Positions 7,254-15,803 of a stretch of 64,000 nucleotides of DNA are shown here, one piece after another (within the stretch, counting starts at the first letter, position 1; every line of letters begins with the position of its first letter). A model generated the notes under the pieces. That model searched no databases. It was not told the DNA's origin and saw only the letters and a list, made by a program, of their open reading frames with translations. The stretch is from an uncultured Oscillospiraceae bacterium (lineage in GTDB: Bacteria > Bacillota > Clostridia > Oscillospirales > Oscillospiraceae), in contig CALWWW010000010.1 of the NCBI GenBank assembly GCA_944385365.1, positions 1 through 64,000 on the forward strand, given 5' to 3'. Position numbers and translations under genes: made by a program.

Positions 7254-7286
7254 TGGTATAATAGCCGCTCTGGGGCTATTATACCA
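7254..7286. repeat. Palindrome carrying TATAAT in both arms
   Basis: Perfect 13-base arms TGGTATAATAGCC/GGCTATTATACCA around seven bases, right after the Fur-family stop codon. It may be a terminator of that operon (no T-run) or an operator/promoter for ylmH. Confidence 0.5.
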
Positions 7287-7290
7287 CAGG

Positions 7291-7701
7291 TCAATGGTCT
7301 TGCCTATGGCGTTTTTTGCAGTCCCGGCAGTAGCCGTACAGCTCCAGCCGGTGGTTGGTGATGGAAAAGCCATCCATTTCCAGCTCCACCGGCTGCAAGG
7401 GACAGCGGGGCAGCTGCACCTGCTTGTGACAGCCCATGCAGATGGCGTAGTGGGCGTGATCGTGGCGGCGCAGCGCATAAAGGGCCGTGTCCTCGCCCAT
7501 GATGGTGGTTTTTGTGACCATCTGGTGTTCTTCAAAGGCCGTCAGTACCCGGTATACCGTGGACAAAGCCAGACCTTGCCCCTCCAGACGGCTGTAGATT
7601 TCCCGAACGTCCAGGGGCCGGTCGGCGGCGGCTAAAACGTCGTAAACCTGCTCCCTGGGCTTGGTCCGTTTCAGGCCCTGGGGCCATTGCAGCGGTTCCA
7701 T
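7291..7701 (-). CDS. Fur family metalloregulator
   Basis: A 136-residue Fur/Zur/PerR-type repressor. A winged helix covers about residues 10-75 (IYSRLEGQGLALSTVYRVL is the recognition region), followed by the metal-binding dimer domain with HDHAH at 80-84 and two CxxC pairs (C88/C91 and C125/C128) that make the structural zinc site. Which metal it senses cannot be told from this. It lies 11 bases after the permease gene in the same operon, whose promoter carries a Fur-box-like palindrome, so autoregulation of the pair is likely. Confidence 0.9.
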   Translation of the reverse strand: MEPLQWPQGLKRTKPREQVYDVLAAADRPLDVREIYSRLEGQGLALSTVYRVLTAFEEHQMVTKTTIMGEDTALYALRRHDHAHYAICMGCHKQVQLPRCPLQPVELEMDGFSITNHRLELYGYCRDCKKRHRQDH

Positions 7702-7712
7702 GACGCCCTCCT

Positions 7713-8558
7713 TTACAACGCGATGGACAGACCATCCAGCACTACGCCGCAGACGATGCCCACGGCCAGCAGCAGGCCGATGATCCGCAGATTGTCTTTC
7801 CAGTCCCGATTCATCCGCAGCAGCACCAGCAGACCCATACCCGCGCCCACCAGCAGACCTGCCATCATGGCGCCGAAGCTGAGCAGACCGTCGAGATACA
7901 GGGTGGTAATGGTCACGGAGGCGGCGCAGTTGGGAATCAGGCCCACAATGGCCGACAGGACCACCGTCAGAATGGAATTGCCCTGGAGTACAGTGTACAG
8001 CGTGTCCTCGCCCACTTCGTGGAGGATGACTTCCAGGACGATGGAGATAATCAGCAGAAACAGGCCGATGCTGACGGTATGGCGCAAGGCCGACAGAAAC
8101 AGATTGCCCTGGTGGCAATGGCAGTGTTCATGCTCGCACAGATGGCCGATGTCCTCAGGCTGCTTCCGGTTGCGCAGGAGCAAATCCACCAGGAAACCGG
8201 CGGCGATGCCGATGGCGGCTTTCAGAGCCAGAATCTGCACCATTTTCGCCGGCGGCGTCTGATAGGAGATCAGCAGGGGCAGCATTTCGTCGGAGGTGGA
8301 CAGAAAGACGGCCAACAGAGTGCCCACGGAGATAATGCGTCCGGCGTAGAGGTTGGCGGCCACGGTGGAAAATCCGCACTGGGGCAGAATGCCCACCAGT
8401 CCACCGGCCAGGGGGCCCAATTTTCCGGCCTTGCGAACCCAGCGGCCACTGCGGCCCTGGAGTTTGTGTTCCAGAAATTCCATGGCCAGATAGGTGACAT
8501 AGAGGAAGGGCAGCAGCGTCAGTGTATGTTCCAGGGCGTGTTCGATCATGTGCAGCAT
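7713..8558 (-). CDS. ArsP_2/DUF2899-type heavy-metal permease
   Basis: A 281-residue polytopic membrane protein of the putative manganese/heavy-metal transporter family (ArsP_2). It has two similar halves, each with a conserved proline-cysteine motif: ILPQCGFS (PQC 59-61) and GLIPNCAAS (PNC 209-211). Between them a soluble loop CEHEHCHCH (141-149) is an obvious metal ligand cluster. AAGGAG precedes ATG 8558. Together with the downstream Fur-family gene and the operator it forms a compact metal-responsive operon. Export is suggested by family annotation; substrate is unknown. Confidence 0.85.
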   Translation of the reverse strand: MLHMIEHALEHTLTLLPFLYVTYLAMEFLEHKLQGRSGRWVRKAGKLGPLAGGLVGILPQCGFSTVAANLYAGRIISVGTLLAVFLSTSDEMLPLLISYQTPPAKMVQILALKAAIGIAAGFLVDLLLRNRKQPEDIGHLCEHEHCHCHQGNLFLSALRHTVSIGLFLLIISIVLEVILHEVGEDTLYTVLQGNSILTVVLSAIVGLIPNCAASVTITTLYLDGLLSFGAMMAGLLVGAGMGLLVLLRMNRDWKDNLRIIGLLLAVGIVCGVVLDGLSIAL

Positions 8559-8580
8559 GGGGTAGTCTCCTTTTTTTGAC

Positions 8581-8599
8581 GCAAATGCTAATCATTTGC
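8581..8599. promoter_or_regulatory. Fur-box-like operator
   Basis: A 19-base palindrome GCAAATGCTAATCATTTGC lying between the -10 box and the permease start. By eye it matches 14 of 19 positions of the classical Fur box. Confidence 0.75.
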
Positions 8600-8612
8600 A
8601 ATAACGGGGATA

Positions 8613-8640
8613 AGTATAGCACAACCAGCAGGAAAGTCAA
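8613..8640 (-). promoter_or_regulatory. Promoter of the permease-Fur operon
   Basis: On the minus strand TTGACT (8635-8640), 16 bases, TATACT (8613-8618). The Fur-like palindrome starts 13 bases downstream of the -10 box, where a bound repressor would block initiation or clearance. Confidence 0.8.
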
Positions 8641-8697
8641 GGGGTGTCCCGCCGCCGGTATGCACTGAAAATTACAAGACAGGCCGATTGGTTCCAC

Positions 8698-8995
8698 TCC
8701 GTAGGGCGGGGGCTTGCTCCCGCCGCGTTGCCCGGTTCCCATCCGCCCCGGTGCGGCGGTAAATGCCACCCGGTGCCGCGAGGATGGATGGCCCACGCCG
8801 TCCACCCCGTAGGGGCGGCGGCGCGGACCATGGCCGTTGGCCGGGGATTGCGCCATCTGCGGATGGCGCTATGGACGATGGGGGATTTCGCGCCGTGCGC
8901 GGCGCGGGTGTTTCGCCCGCTGCGGCGGGCGACCGGGGCTTTGCCCCTGGACCCCAGAATTTTTTCGAGAAAAAATTCAGTAAAAGCTTTTTCAT
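8698..8995 (+). repeat. Type B variant followed by type A element, copy 3
   Basis: A type-B-like hairpin (TAGGGCGGGGGC...GCTCCCGCCG, 8702-8725) is followed by a full type A element from about 8783: a GGCC-type entry hairpin, GCGCCATC-TGCG-GATGGCGC (8849-8868), GCGCCG-TGCG and CCCGC-TGCG hairpins, the GGGGC/GCCCC hairpin, the A/T hairpin and AGTAAAAGCTTTTT. Unlike most copies, its end faces the upstream side of a gene (9067) and not a stop codon. Confidence 0.85.
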
Positions 8996-9066
8996 TTGGT
9001 TTTACTTGACTTTTTGGGGTTCCACCACTACCATGGAATCATGATTAAAATGGGGAGGTATATCCC

Positions 9067-10293
9067 ATGACGATTTTGATTCTCGGCGGCGGCGCGTCGG
9101 GCATGATGGCCGCCTTGGCGGCATCGGAATGCGGCCGTCACCGGGTGGTACTGGTGGAGCGGCAGGCCCGTCTGGGCCGCAAGCTCCTGGCCACCGGCAA
9201 TGGCCGCTGCAATCTCACCAACACCCACGCCGACGGCGATTCCTACCACGGTGCGGATCCGGCGTTCTGCCGTCCGGCGTTGGAAGCCTTTCCCGTGGCC
9301 GATACCCTGGACTATTTCCACGGTCTGGGGCTGCTGACGGTTACAGAGCCATCGGGCCGGGTCTATCCCTATTCGGACCAGGCCAACAGCGTTCTGGACG
9401 TGCTGCGCTTTGCGCTGGAACAGGCCGGTGTGGAAGTCCATACGGGCTGTGAGGTGCGGAAAATCTGGAAGCGCCGGGACGGCTTCCTTCTGAAATGGGA
9501 CGGCGGCGAAGCGGCAGGGGACAAGCTGATTCTTGCCGCCGGCGGCGCGGCGGGGGCCAAACTGGGCGGCACCACCCTGGGGTATGACCTGCTGAGCTCC
9601 CTGGGCCACAAGTCCACGGCGCTCCATCCGGCGTTGGTGCAGCTTTGCACCGAGGGGACCTTTACCAGAGGTCTCAAAGGTGTCCGGGCCAATGGCCGGG
9701 TGACGGTACTGCGGGGCAGCCGCGTTCTGGCTGTCACCGAGGGAGAGATTCAGTTTACCGAAACCGGCGTCAGCGGGCCCGCCGTCTTTGAGATTTCCAG
9801 GGCTGTGTCCACCGGCGGCGACGGGCTGACGCTGTCGCTCAATCTGCTGCCCCAGCTTTCCAAGGAAGCTGTTGTGGCGCTGCTGCAAACCCGCTGCGCC
9901 CAGCTGCCGGACCGGCCTGCCGAGGATTTGCTGACCGGTATGGTCCACAATCGGTTGGGCAAACTGTTGGGAAAGGCCGCCGGAATCGGTGCGGAGGAAC
10001 GTCTGAATACCCTGGGGCTGGACCGGCTGGACCGATTGGCCGACACCATCGGAGATTTGCGTCTGACCGTCACCGGCACCATGGGAATGGATAACGCCCA
10101 GGTCACCGTGGGCGGCGTGGAGACAGCGGGCTTTGACCCGCAGACGTTGGAAAGCCGCAAGGTGCCGGGGCTGTATGCTTGCGGCGAGGTCCTGGATATC
10201 GACGGCGACTGCGGCGGGTATAATCTCCAATGGGCCTGGTCGTCGGGCCGTCTGGCGGGGCTGTCCGCATCGAAAGAAACGGAGGAATCGTAA
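9067..10293 (+). CDS. HI0933/YhiN-type FAD-dependent oxidoreductase
   Basis: A 408-residue flavoprotein of the HI0933/BaiN-like family (COG2081). The N-terminal FAD-binding Rossmann motif is LGGGASGMMAA, followed by LGRKLLATGNGRCNLTN, a family hallmark, and near the C-terminus YACGEVLDIDGDCGGYNLQWAWSSG, which closes over the flavin. BaiN in bile-acid bacteria is a member, but most members have no known substrate. GGGAGG lies ahead of ATG 9067. The next gene, a second FAD enzyme, starts directly after the stop codon. Confidence 0.9.
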   Translation: MTILILGGGASGMMAALAASECGRHRVVLVERQARLGRKLLATGNGRCNLTNTHADGDSYHGADPAFCRPALEAFPVADTLDYFHGLGLLTVTEPSGRVYPYSDQANSVLDVLRFALEQAGVEVHTGCEVRKIWKRRDGFLLKWDGGEAAGDKLILAAGGAAGAKLGGTTLGYDLLSSLGHKSTALHPALVQLCTEGTFTRGLKGVRANGRVTVLRGSRVLAVTEGEIQFTETGVSGPAVFEISRAVSTGGDGLTLSLNLLPQLSKEAVVALLQTRCAQLPDRPAEDLLTGMVHNRLGKLLGKAAGIGAEERLNTLGLDRLDRLADTIGDLRLTVTGTMGMDNAQVTVGGVETAGFDPQTLESRKVPGLYACGEVLDIDGDCGGYNLQWAWSSGRLAGLSASKETEES

Positions 10294-11889
10294 TTGATCC
10301 GCATTCGTGATATCTCCCTGCCTCTGGGGCAGGACATGAACCACTTAATCCGCACCGCCGCCCGGCGGCTCCATGTGGCCGATACGGAGATCGGTTCGGT
10401 CCATATTCGGAAAAAGTCCATCGACGCCCGGAAAAAACAGGATATCCGGATTCTGTACACAGTGGATGTGACGGTCCACCGGGATGAACAGAAGGTTCTG
10501 CGGCGGGTCCGCAATGATCAAAAAATCACCCCGGCCAAGCCGGACGGCTATCAGCCGCCCCGCCCTGTGCGCCATGAGGGCCTCCGGCCCGTGGTGGTGG
10601 GTTTCGGACCCGGCGGCATCTTTGCGGCGCTGATTCTGGCCGAAGCAGGATTAAAACCCATCGTTTTGGAGCGGGGCCTGGACGCGGAGACCCGCCAGAA
10701 AAAAGTCCAAGAGTTTTGGGAGACCGGCAAATTGGACCCGACCTGCAACGTCCAATTTGGCGAGGGCGGCGCGGGTACGTTTTCCGATGGCAAGTTGACT
10801 ACCGGTATCAAAAGCCCCTGTATGGGCTGGATTCTGGAACAGTTCCACGAAGCGGGCGCACGGGAAAACATTCTGTTTGACGCCAAGCCCCACATTGGTA
10901 CCGACGTGCTGGTAACAGTGGTCCAGAATTTGCGGAAAAAGATTGAATCCCTGGGCGGTGAAGTCCGGTTCGGCTGCCGGGTGACGGGGTTGGAGCAGAC
11001 CATGGGCCATCTGACGGGTTTGACCTATGAACAGGCAGAGGAGACGGTGCATCTCGACTGTGACCGGGCCATTCTGGCCATCGGCCACAGCGCACGGGAT
11101 ACCTTTGCCATGCTGCTGGAATCCGGCGTTCCCATGGAGCCGAAAGCCTTTTCCATGGGCGTCCGCATCGAGCACCGGCAGTCGTGGCTGGACCGGCGGC
11201 AGTACGGCGATGCGGCGGGCCACCCCAGTTTGCCCCCGGCGGACTATAAATTGGCGGCCCATCTGTCCGACGGCAATTCCGCCTATACCTTCTGCATGTG
11301 CCCCGGCGGTCAGGTGGTGGCTTCGTCATCGGAAGCGGGCGGCGTGGTGACCAACGGTATGAGCAACGCCGACCGGGACGGGGAGAACTGCAATGCCGCG
11401 GTTCTGGTGACGCTGCACCCGGAGGACTTCCCGTTTTCCGGCACCCTGGGCGGTATGGAGTGGCAGAGACAGCTGGAACAGCGGTGCTATGAAGCGGGCG
11501 GCGGCAATTACCACGCCCCGGCCCAGCTGGTGGGCGATTTTCTGAACCATCGGGCCAGTACCGGCCCAGCCACGGTGCAGCCCACCTATGCCCCAGGCGT
11601 CACCTTTACGGACCTCCACGACTGCCTGCCGGAAAAAATCACCGACGTGCTGGAGCGGGCCCTGCCGGAATTGGACAAGAAGCTGCCCGGCTTTGCCGAC
11701 GGTGACGCGGTGATGACCGCGCCGGAGACACGGAGTTCCAGCCCGGTTCGGATTTTGCGGGACGAGACTCAGCAGTCGGCCTTGCGGGGCCTGTTCCCCT
11801 GCGGCGAGGGGGCCGGTTACGCCGGCGGTATTACATCGGCCGCCGTGGACGGCGTCCGATGCGCCGAAGCGCTGCTGCAATCCCTCTAA
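10294..11889 (+). CDS. COG2509-type FAD-dependent dehydrogenase
   Basis: A 531-residue protein of the uncharacterised NAD(FAD)-utilising dehydrogenase group COG2509. An N-terminal region of about 90 residues (IRIRDISLPLGQD, and KKSIDARKKQDIRILYTVDV) precedes a Rossmann FAD motif VVVGFGPGGIFAAL; the C-terminus carries FPCGEGAGYAGGITSAAVDG. The start is TTG 10294, immediately after the TAA of the previous gene, chosen because ACGGAGG sits eight bases before it inside the upstream gene. The pair is certainly one operon. The physiological reaction is unknown. Confidence 0.88.
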   Translation: MIRIRDISLPLGQDMNHLIRTAARRLHVADTEIGSVHIRKKSIDARKKQDIRILYTVDVTVHRDEQKVLRRVRNDQKITPAKPDGYQPPRPVRHEGLRPVVVGFGPGGIFAALILAEAGLKPIVLERGLDAETRQKKVQEFWETGKLDPTCNVQFGEGGAGTFSDGKLTTGIKSPCMGWILEQFHEAGARENILFDAKPHIGTDVLVTVVQNLRKKIESLGGEVRFGCRVTGLEQTMGHLTGLTYEQAEETVHLDCDRAILAIGHSARDTFAMLLESGVPMEPKAFSMGVRIEHRQSWLDRRQYGDAAGHPSLPPADYKLAAHLSDGNSAYTFCMCPGGQVVASSSEAGGVVTNGMSNADRDGENCNAAVLVTLHPEDFPFSGTLGGMEWQRQLEQRCYEAGGGNYHAPAQLVGDFLNHRASTGPATVQPTYAPGVTFTDLHDCLPEKITDVLERALPELDKKLPGFADGDAVMTAPETRSSSPVRILRDETQQSALRGLFPCGEGAGYAGGITSAAVDGVRCAEALLQSL

Positions 11890-11907
11890 AACGCTTCGTC
11901 CCCAATC

Positions 11908-12184
11908 ATAAAAGTTTTACTCGATTTTTTTCAAAAAATCGCGGAGTCCAGAGGCAGCGCCTCTGTTCGCGCCGCGCACGGCGCGAAATCCCGCTGGCCG
12001 CAGCCAGCGAAACACCTGCCCCGCGCACGGGGCGAAATTCCCGCCCGTTGCAACGGGCGAAACACCCGCCCGCCGCAGCGGGCGAAATCTCAATTCGTCC
12101 ATAGCGCCATCCGCAGATGGCGCAACTCCGGCCAACGGCCATGGCCCTCGCCGCCGCCCCATAGGGGCGGATGGCGGGGGCCAT
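11908..12184 (-). repeat. Type A multi-hairpin element, copy 4 (expanded)
   Basis: Minus-oriented and abutting the stop of the FAD gene at 11889. It is the richest copy: after AAAAGTTTTACTCG, the A/T hairpin and the GAGGC/GCCTC hairpin come five successive stems of different sequence (GCGCC, GCTGG, GCCCC, GCCCGT, GCCCG) with CGCA-type loops, then the GCGCCATC hairpin and a GGCC-type entry hairpin. Confidence 0.88.
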
Positions 12185-12245
12185 TTATTGACGATGGTTC
12201 CGCCGGAACTGCCGATATCCTCCATACTGGAACCGTGCTGCGAAT

Positions 12246-12458
12246 AAAAGGCCGCCGTCCACCACCCGCGTTGGGGTGGGGACGGCGGCCTTACGGCTTA
12301 CGCCGTGGGGATTGCGCCATCTGCGGATGGCGCTTTGGAACGATGGGGGTGTTTCGCGCCGTGCGCGGCGCGGGTATTTCGCCCGCTGCGGCGGGCGACC
12401 GGGGCTTTGCCCCTGGACCCCAGAATTTTTTCGAGAAAAAATTCAGTAAAAGCTTTTT
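12246..12458 (+). repeat. Type A multi-hairpin element, copy 5
   Basis: Starts with the AAAAGGCCGCCGTCC entry hairpin, then GCGCCATC-TGCG-GATGGCGC, GCGCCG-TGCG, CCCGC-TGCG, GGGGC-TTT-GCCCC, the A/T hairpin and AGTAAAAGCTTTTTC, abutting the stop of the minus-strand XpaC-like gene at 12464. With copy 4 it forms a head-to-head pair between convergent genes. Confidence 0.88.
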
Positions 12459-12463
12459 CTTTT

Positions 12464-13603
12464 TTACGGATGGGGGAACTTGAGTTCCTCGCCGGTGAGA
12501 CCGTCCTGTCGCAGCATCTGTTCCAAAACCTGCACATCGCTGGTGATATCCACCGCTTCCGCATGAAACAGCTTATCCAGCCGCGTCTCGAAGCCCTCCA
12601 CCACCTGATCCATCATGCCCTCCACCTTGGCCTTGGTGGTGCGGATATTCTCGCCATTGATGCGCTGTTCCTCCATCTGCTCGTAGGAGCGCAGGATTTT
12701 CAGCGTTGTGGGCAGATAGTAGTCGAGAAAACTCCGCAGCTCCTCGGCACAGTCGGGGTGGGCCTTCTGATAGTCCAGAATCCGGGCCGTGATTTCTCCA
12801 ATCCGGTCCACCTTTTGCCGCATGGTGGGGTCCTCGATATTGTCCCGCAGCTGGCGAATTTGCTGCAATACGTCGTCTTCCGGAACCGGGGGCTGTTCCG
12901 GGACCGGCTCCTGGGCCTTGGGCGCTTCCTCCCGCAAGCCGTTTTCCGACAGAATCAGCCGTTTGGAAGTGCGGTCGATATATCCGGCAGGCAAAAAGCC
13001 CCGTTCCAGCATGTCCTGGAGATCATTGCAGGCATGATGGTAGGAGACCGGCAGCGCCTGGGCCAGCGTCTCCACCGAAATCGTCTCCCGCTGCCCGATC
13101 AGCTGTAAATACCGGCGGTACCGGTTCGCCTTGCCCTTGCGGGACAGTCCACAGAGCAGCACCACCAGACTGCCCGCAAAAAAACCGGTGATTTGCAGCA
13201 GCTCCCGAATATCGTAAGCAGTGAGCCCATAAGGCAGAAAGGACAGGGTGGAAAGGAGCGTGTCGCCCAGCATCAAACCGGTGACCACCGTGGCAATCAG
13301 GCCCCAAAAACTCATCCGTTTACCCCATTTTTTGGGAATCGGCACGACGCCGTTCCGGCGGGCTGGTTTGGATGCTTTGGATTTCTTGGCGGGCTTGACC
13401 TCCACCGGTTCCAGATCGATGGGTTCGCTGGGGGCATTCAGAGACCGTTTTTGATGCTTGGGCGGGGAGGTGATGGAACCGACGCTGAGAATCCGAAACA
13501 GGGTAAACAGGGCGATGGGCCACGCGCCCACCAGAAACAAACCGATGGTGATGGCCCAGGAGAGAAAGGGCGGTTCCTTGGGATTGCGCTGTTGATTCAA
13601 CAT
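12464..13603 (-). CDS. XpaC-like / 5-bromo-4-chloroindolyl phosphate hydrolysis family protein
   Basis: A 379-residue protein. One membrane segment near the N-terminus (about 15-35), a basic proline-rich linker, two more hydrophobic segments (about 100-160), a winged-helix-like stretch (LAQALPVSYHHACNDLQDMLERGFLPAGYID) and a C-terminal helical region ending in KLFHAEAVDITSDVQVLEQML. The C-terminal half resembles the XpaC/Halogen_Hydrol family, often next to TelA-type toxic-anion genes; no TelA is here. The start at 13603 follows GGAGGGA. Function is not known. Confidence 0.75.
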   Translation of the reverse strand: MLNQQRNPKEPPFLSWAITIGLFLVGAWPIALFTLFRILSVGSITSPPKHQKRSLNAPSEPIDLEPVEVKPAKKSKASKPARRNGVVPIPKKWGKRMSFWGLIATVVTGLMLGDTLLSTLSFLPYGLTAYDIRELLQITGFFAGSLVVLLCGLSRKGKANRYRRYLQLIGQRETISVETLAQALPVSYHHACNDLQDMLERGFLPAGYIDRTSKRLILSENGLREEAPKAQEPVPEQPPVPEDDVLQQIRQLRDNIEDPTMRQKVDRIGEITARILDYQKAHPDCAEELRSFLDYYLPTTLKILRSYEQMEEQRINGENIRTTKAKVEGMMDQVVEGFETRLDKLFHAEAVDITSDVQVLEQMLRQDGLTGEELKFPHP

Positions 13604-13637
13604 GGAAGTCCCTCCGTGGATGGGATGGTTTTTCTAT

Positions 13638-13666
13638 ATCATAACACGGCAGGAAAGTGGGTGCAA
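13638..13666 (-). promoter_or_regulatory. Promoter of the XpaC-like gene
   Basis: Minus strand TTGCAC (13661-13666), 17 bases, TATGAT (13638-13643), about 35 bases ahead of the start codon. Confidence 0.65.
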
Positions 13667-13681
13667 TTACAAAATCATACA

Positions 13682-13714
13682 GAAAGGGCGGGACACGCCC
13701 AGCGTGTCCCGCCC
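13682..13714 (-). terminator. Terminator of the BMP transporter operon
   Basis: Thirteen-base stem GGGCGGGACACGC and its complement, 15 bases after the stop of the lipoprotein gene, with TTTCT following on the minus strand. The stem resembles the type B repeat stems. Confidence 0.7.
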
Positions 13715-13729
13715 CATAGAGGGAGAAGA

Positions 13730-14818
13730 TTACTGCATGAAGGTGCCGTCCTGCATCTCCTGCAGGTAAGCGTTGTACTGATCCTGGACATCAGCGGGGA
13801 CCAGATCGCTCAGAGCACCGGCGGACAGAACGCCGTTCTGCAGGGTGCCGTAGATGACCTCGCCGCCGAAGGTGCCGTTGGCAACGGCATCCATGCACAG
13901 GCTCACCAGAGCGGTGTTGTCAGTGACCTGGCTGCCGATGATGCACTCGTTCTGACCCAGCAGATCGGAGGGCTGGGCGATGTCGTAGATCTTCACGGAG
14001 CCGGAAGCGGCGTTGGCCTCGTCGATGGCCTGACGGGCGCCGGAGTCAACCGCGGAGGCGTCGCCGAAGAACACGTCGGCGCCCTGGTTGATCATGGCCT
14101 TGGCAAACTCGATGCCCTTGTCGGTGGCGGAGAAGTCGCCGGAGTACACGATGTCCAGAGCGGACACGGTCTTGCCGGCTTGCTCGCCCACGTAGGCGGC
14201 AGCCTCGGCAAAGCCTTCATACTTGCCCAGGGTGGTGTCCAGCTCCATGCCGCCGATGAAAGCGACGGTGCCGCTCTCGGTCATCAGACCGGCCAGAGCG
14301 CCGGCAATCCAGCCGACCTGCTGGGCGTCGGGCAGCAGAGAGGTGACGTTGCCGTTGGTGGCCTTTTCGGGGGTGTCGGTGCCGCCGTTCAGCAGGGCAA
14401 AGGCGATGTCGGGATACTCCTCAGCGGCCTGGAGCACAGCGTCGGTGTACTGGTTACCGGGGGCGTAAATCAGGTCGTAGCCCAGGTCACAGTAGGAAAC
14501 GATGGTGTCATAGTAGGCGGACTGGGCGATGCTGTCGGAGTAGGCAGTCTCCCAGCCGTTGGACTCGGCAGCGGCCACCATGGCGTTGTAGCAGGACATG
14601 CCCCATCCGCCGTCGGAGATGCTGGAGTCGCAGATCATGGCCACCTTGAGACCGGTGGACTCGGCGCCGCCCTCGCTGCCGGTGCCGGTATCACCAGTGT
14701 CGCCGGTGCTGGTGTCGCCGGTGTTGGCGTCACCTTCGGTGGTGGTGGTCTTGTTGCCGCATGCGCCCAGGGACAGGACCATGGTCAGGGCCAGCAGCAG
14801 AGCCAGAAGCTTTTTCAT
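13730..14818 (-). CDS. BMP family (Med/PnrA-like) ABC substrate-binding lipoprotein
   Basis: A 362-residue lipoprotein with lipobox LSLGAC (Cys20) and a Thr/Gly-rich linker, followed by the BMP fold: VAMICDSSISDGGWGMSCYNA is the typical opening of PnrA-like nucleoside-binding proteins, with DLIYAPGNQYTDA and FIGGMELDTTLGKYEGFAEAA later. Such proteins bind purine nucleosides for an ABC importer. It is the last gene of the four-gene minus-strand operon (ATPase, permease, permease, binding protein). Its signal peptide is almost identical to that of the amino-acid binding protein at 26146. Nucleoside specificity is inferred from the family. Confidence 0.9.
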   Translation of the reverse strand: MKKLLALLLALTMVLSLGACGNKTTTTEGDANTGDTSTGDTGDTGTGSEGGAESTGLKVAMICDSSISDGGWGMSCYNAMVAAAESNGWETAYSDSIAQSAYYDTIVSYCDLGYDLIYAPGNQYTDAVLQAAEEYPDIAFALLNGGTDTPEKATNGNVTSLLPDAQQVGWIAGALAGLMTESGTVAFIGGMELDTTLGKYEGFAEAAAYVGEQAGKTVSALDIVYSGDFSATDKGIEFAKAMINQGADVFFGDASAVDSGARQAIDEANAASGSVKIYDIAQPSDLLGQNECIIGSQVTDNTALVSLCMDAVANGTFGGEVIYGTLQNGVLSAGALSDLVPADVQDQYNAYLQEMQDGTFMQ

Positions 14819-14881
14819 GTTCGTTTTCCTCCTAAAATGTAGAATGGTTATGAAACAGCCGCCGCGGCGGCAGTCACATCG

Positions 14882-15802
14882 TTACCGCTCCTCGGGGAGA
14901 TACGCCTTGCCGACGCCCTTGGGACCGGCCTTTTTCATACCCAGCAGCGCCAGAACCACGATGGTGGCCACATAGGGGATCATCTGGAAGAACTGGTAGG
15001 GGATGCCGAAGCTGCCCACCTGCAAACGAATCTGCAAGGCGTCGCAGAAGCCGAAGAACAGGCAGGCCAGCAGGACGCCGCCGCCGGTCCAGCGGCCGAA
15101 GATCACGGCGGCCAGGGCGATAAAGCCGCGGCCGGCCACATTGCCGTCCACATAGGTGTTGGCATAGCAGGTGGTCAGGTACGCGCCGCCCATACCGGCC
15201 AGCGCGCCGCAGAGGATGCTGGCCACATACTTGACGCCGATGACGTTGATGCCCAGGGTGGCGGCAGCCTTGGGGTATTCACCCACGGCCTTGTAGTTCA
15301 GGCCCGACTTGGTGCGGTTGAAGTAGATCACCGTGACGATGACTAGGATGTAGGCCAGGTAGACCATGGGGGTCTGGTCCAGGAACAGCTGGACGATAAA
15401 GTTGTCGGACTGGATGCCCAGGGACTGGCTCAGGGTGCTCATGAGGCCCACCTGCACCAGCTCGGAACCGGCGCCGAAGTAGACGCGGTAGATAAACGCC
15501 GCCAAAGCCGGGGCGAAAATGTTGATGGCCATGCCGTAGACGATCTGCTCGGCGCAGAGGGTGATGGTGGCATAGGCAAAGATCATATTGGTGAGGATAC
15601 CGGCGGCAGCACCGGCCACCACGCCCAGCATGGGGCTGCCGGTGATCAGGCTCACCAGGAAGCCCACCAGGGAGCCGATGGCGGCCAGACCTTCCAGGCC
15701 GATGTGGACAAGGCCCGCCCGCTGGGAATAGAGTTCCGCCAGGGCCAAAAAGATCAGGGGCGTGGCCATGCGGACGGTGGAAAGCAACACTTCGGAAATC
15801 AT
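14882..15802 (-). CDS. BMP-type ABC transporter permease 2 (NupQ-like)
   Basis: A 306-residue multi-span permease of the BPD_transp_2 (LivH/LivM-like) superfamily, of the nucleoside transporter NupQ type. It starts with TPLIFLALAELYSQRAGLVHIGLEGLAAIGS, the family hallmark, and contains GLNYKAVGEYPKAAATLGINV. The start ATG 15802 overlaps nothing but lies one base before the upstream stop codon, with GAAGGAGG as ribosome binding site inside the upstream gene. It would pair with the next permease to form the heterodimeric channel. Confidence 0.9.
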   Translation of the reverse strand: MISEVLLSTVRMATPLIFLALAELYSQRAGLVHIGLEGLAAIGSLVGFLVSLITGSPMLGVVAGAAAGILTNMIFAYATITLCAEQIVYGMAINIFAPALAAFIYRVYFGAGSELVQVGLMSTLSQSLGIQSDNFIVQLFLDQTPMVYLAYILVIVTVIYFNRTKSGLNYKAVGEYPKAAATLGINVIGVKYVASILCGALAGMGGAYLTTCYANTYVDGNVAGRGFIALAAVIFGRWTGGGVLLACLFFGFCDALQIRLQVGSFGIPYQFFQMIPYVATIVVLALLGMKKAGPKGVGKAYLPEER

Positions 15803-15803
15803 C

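Noticed and set aside
8763..9044. Open frames translating the type A elements (similar peptides recur near 12305, 20107, 39468 and 52077)
   Set aside because: The similar peptides come from the same hairpin DNA read in different frames and orientations; stem compensation and lack of start signals argue for noncoding repeats.
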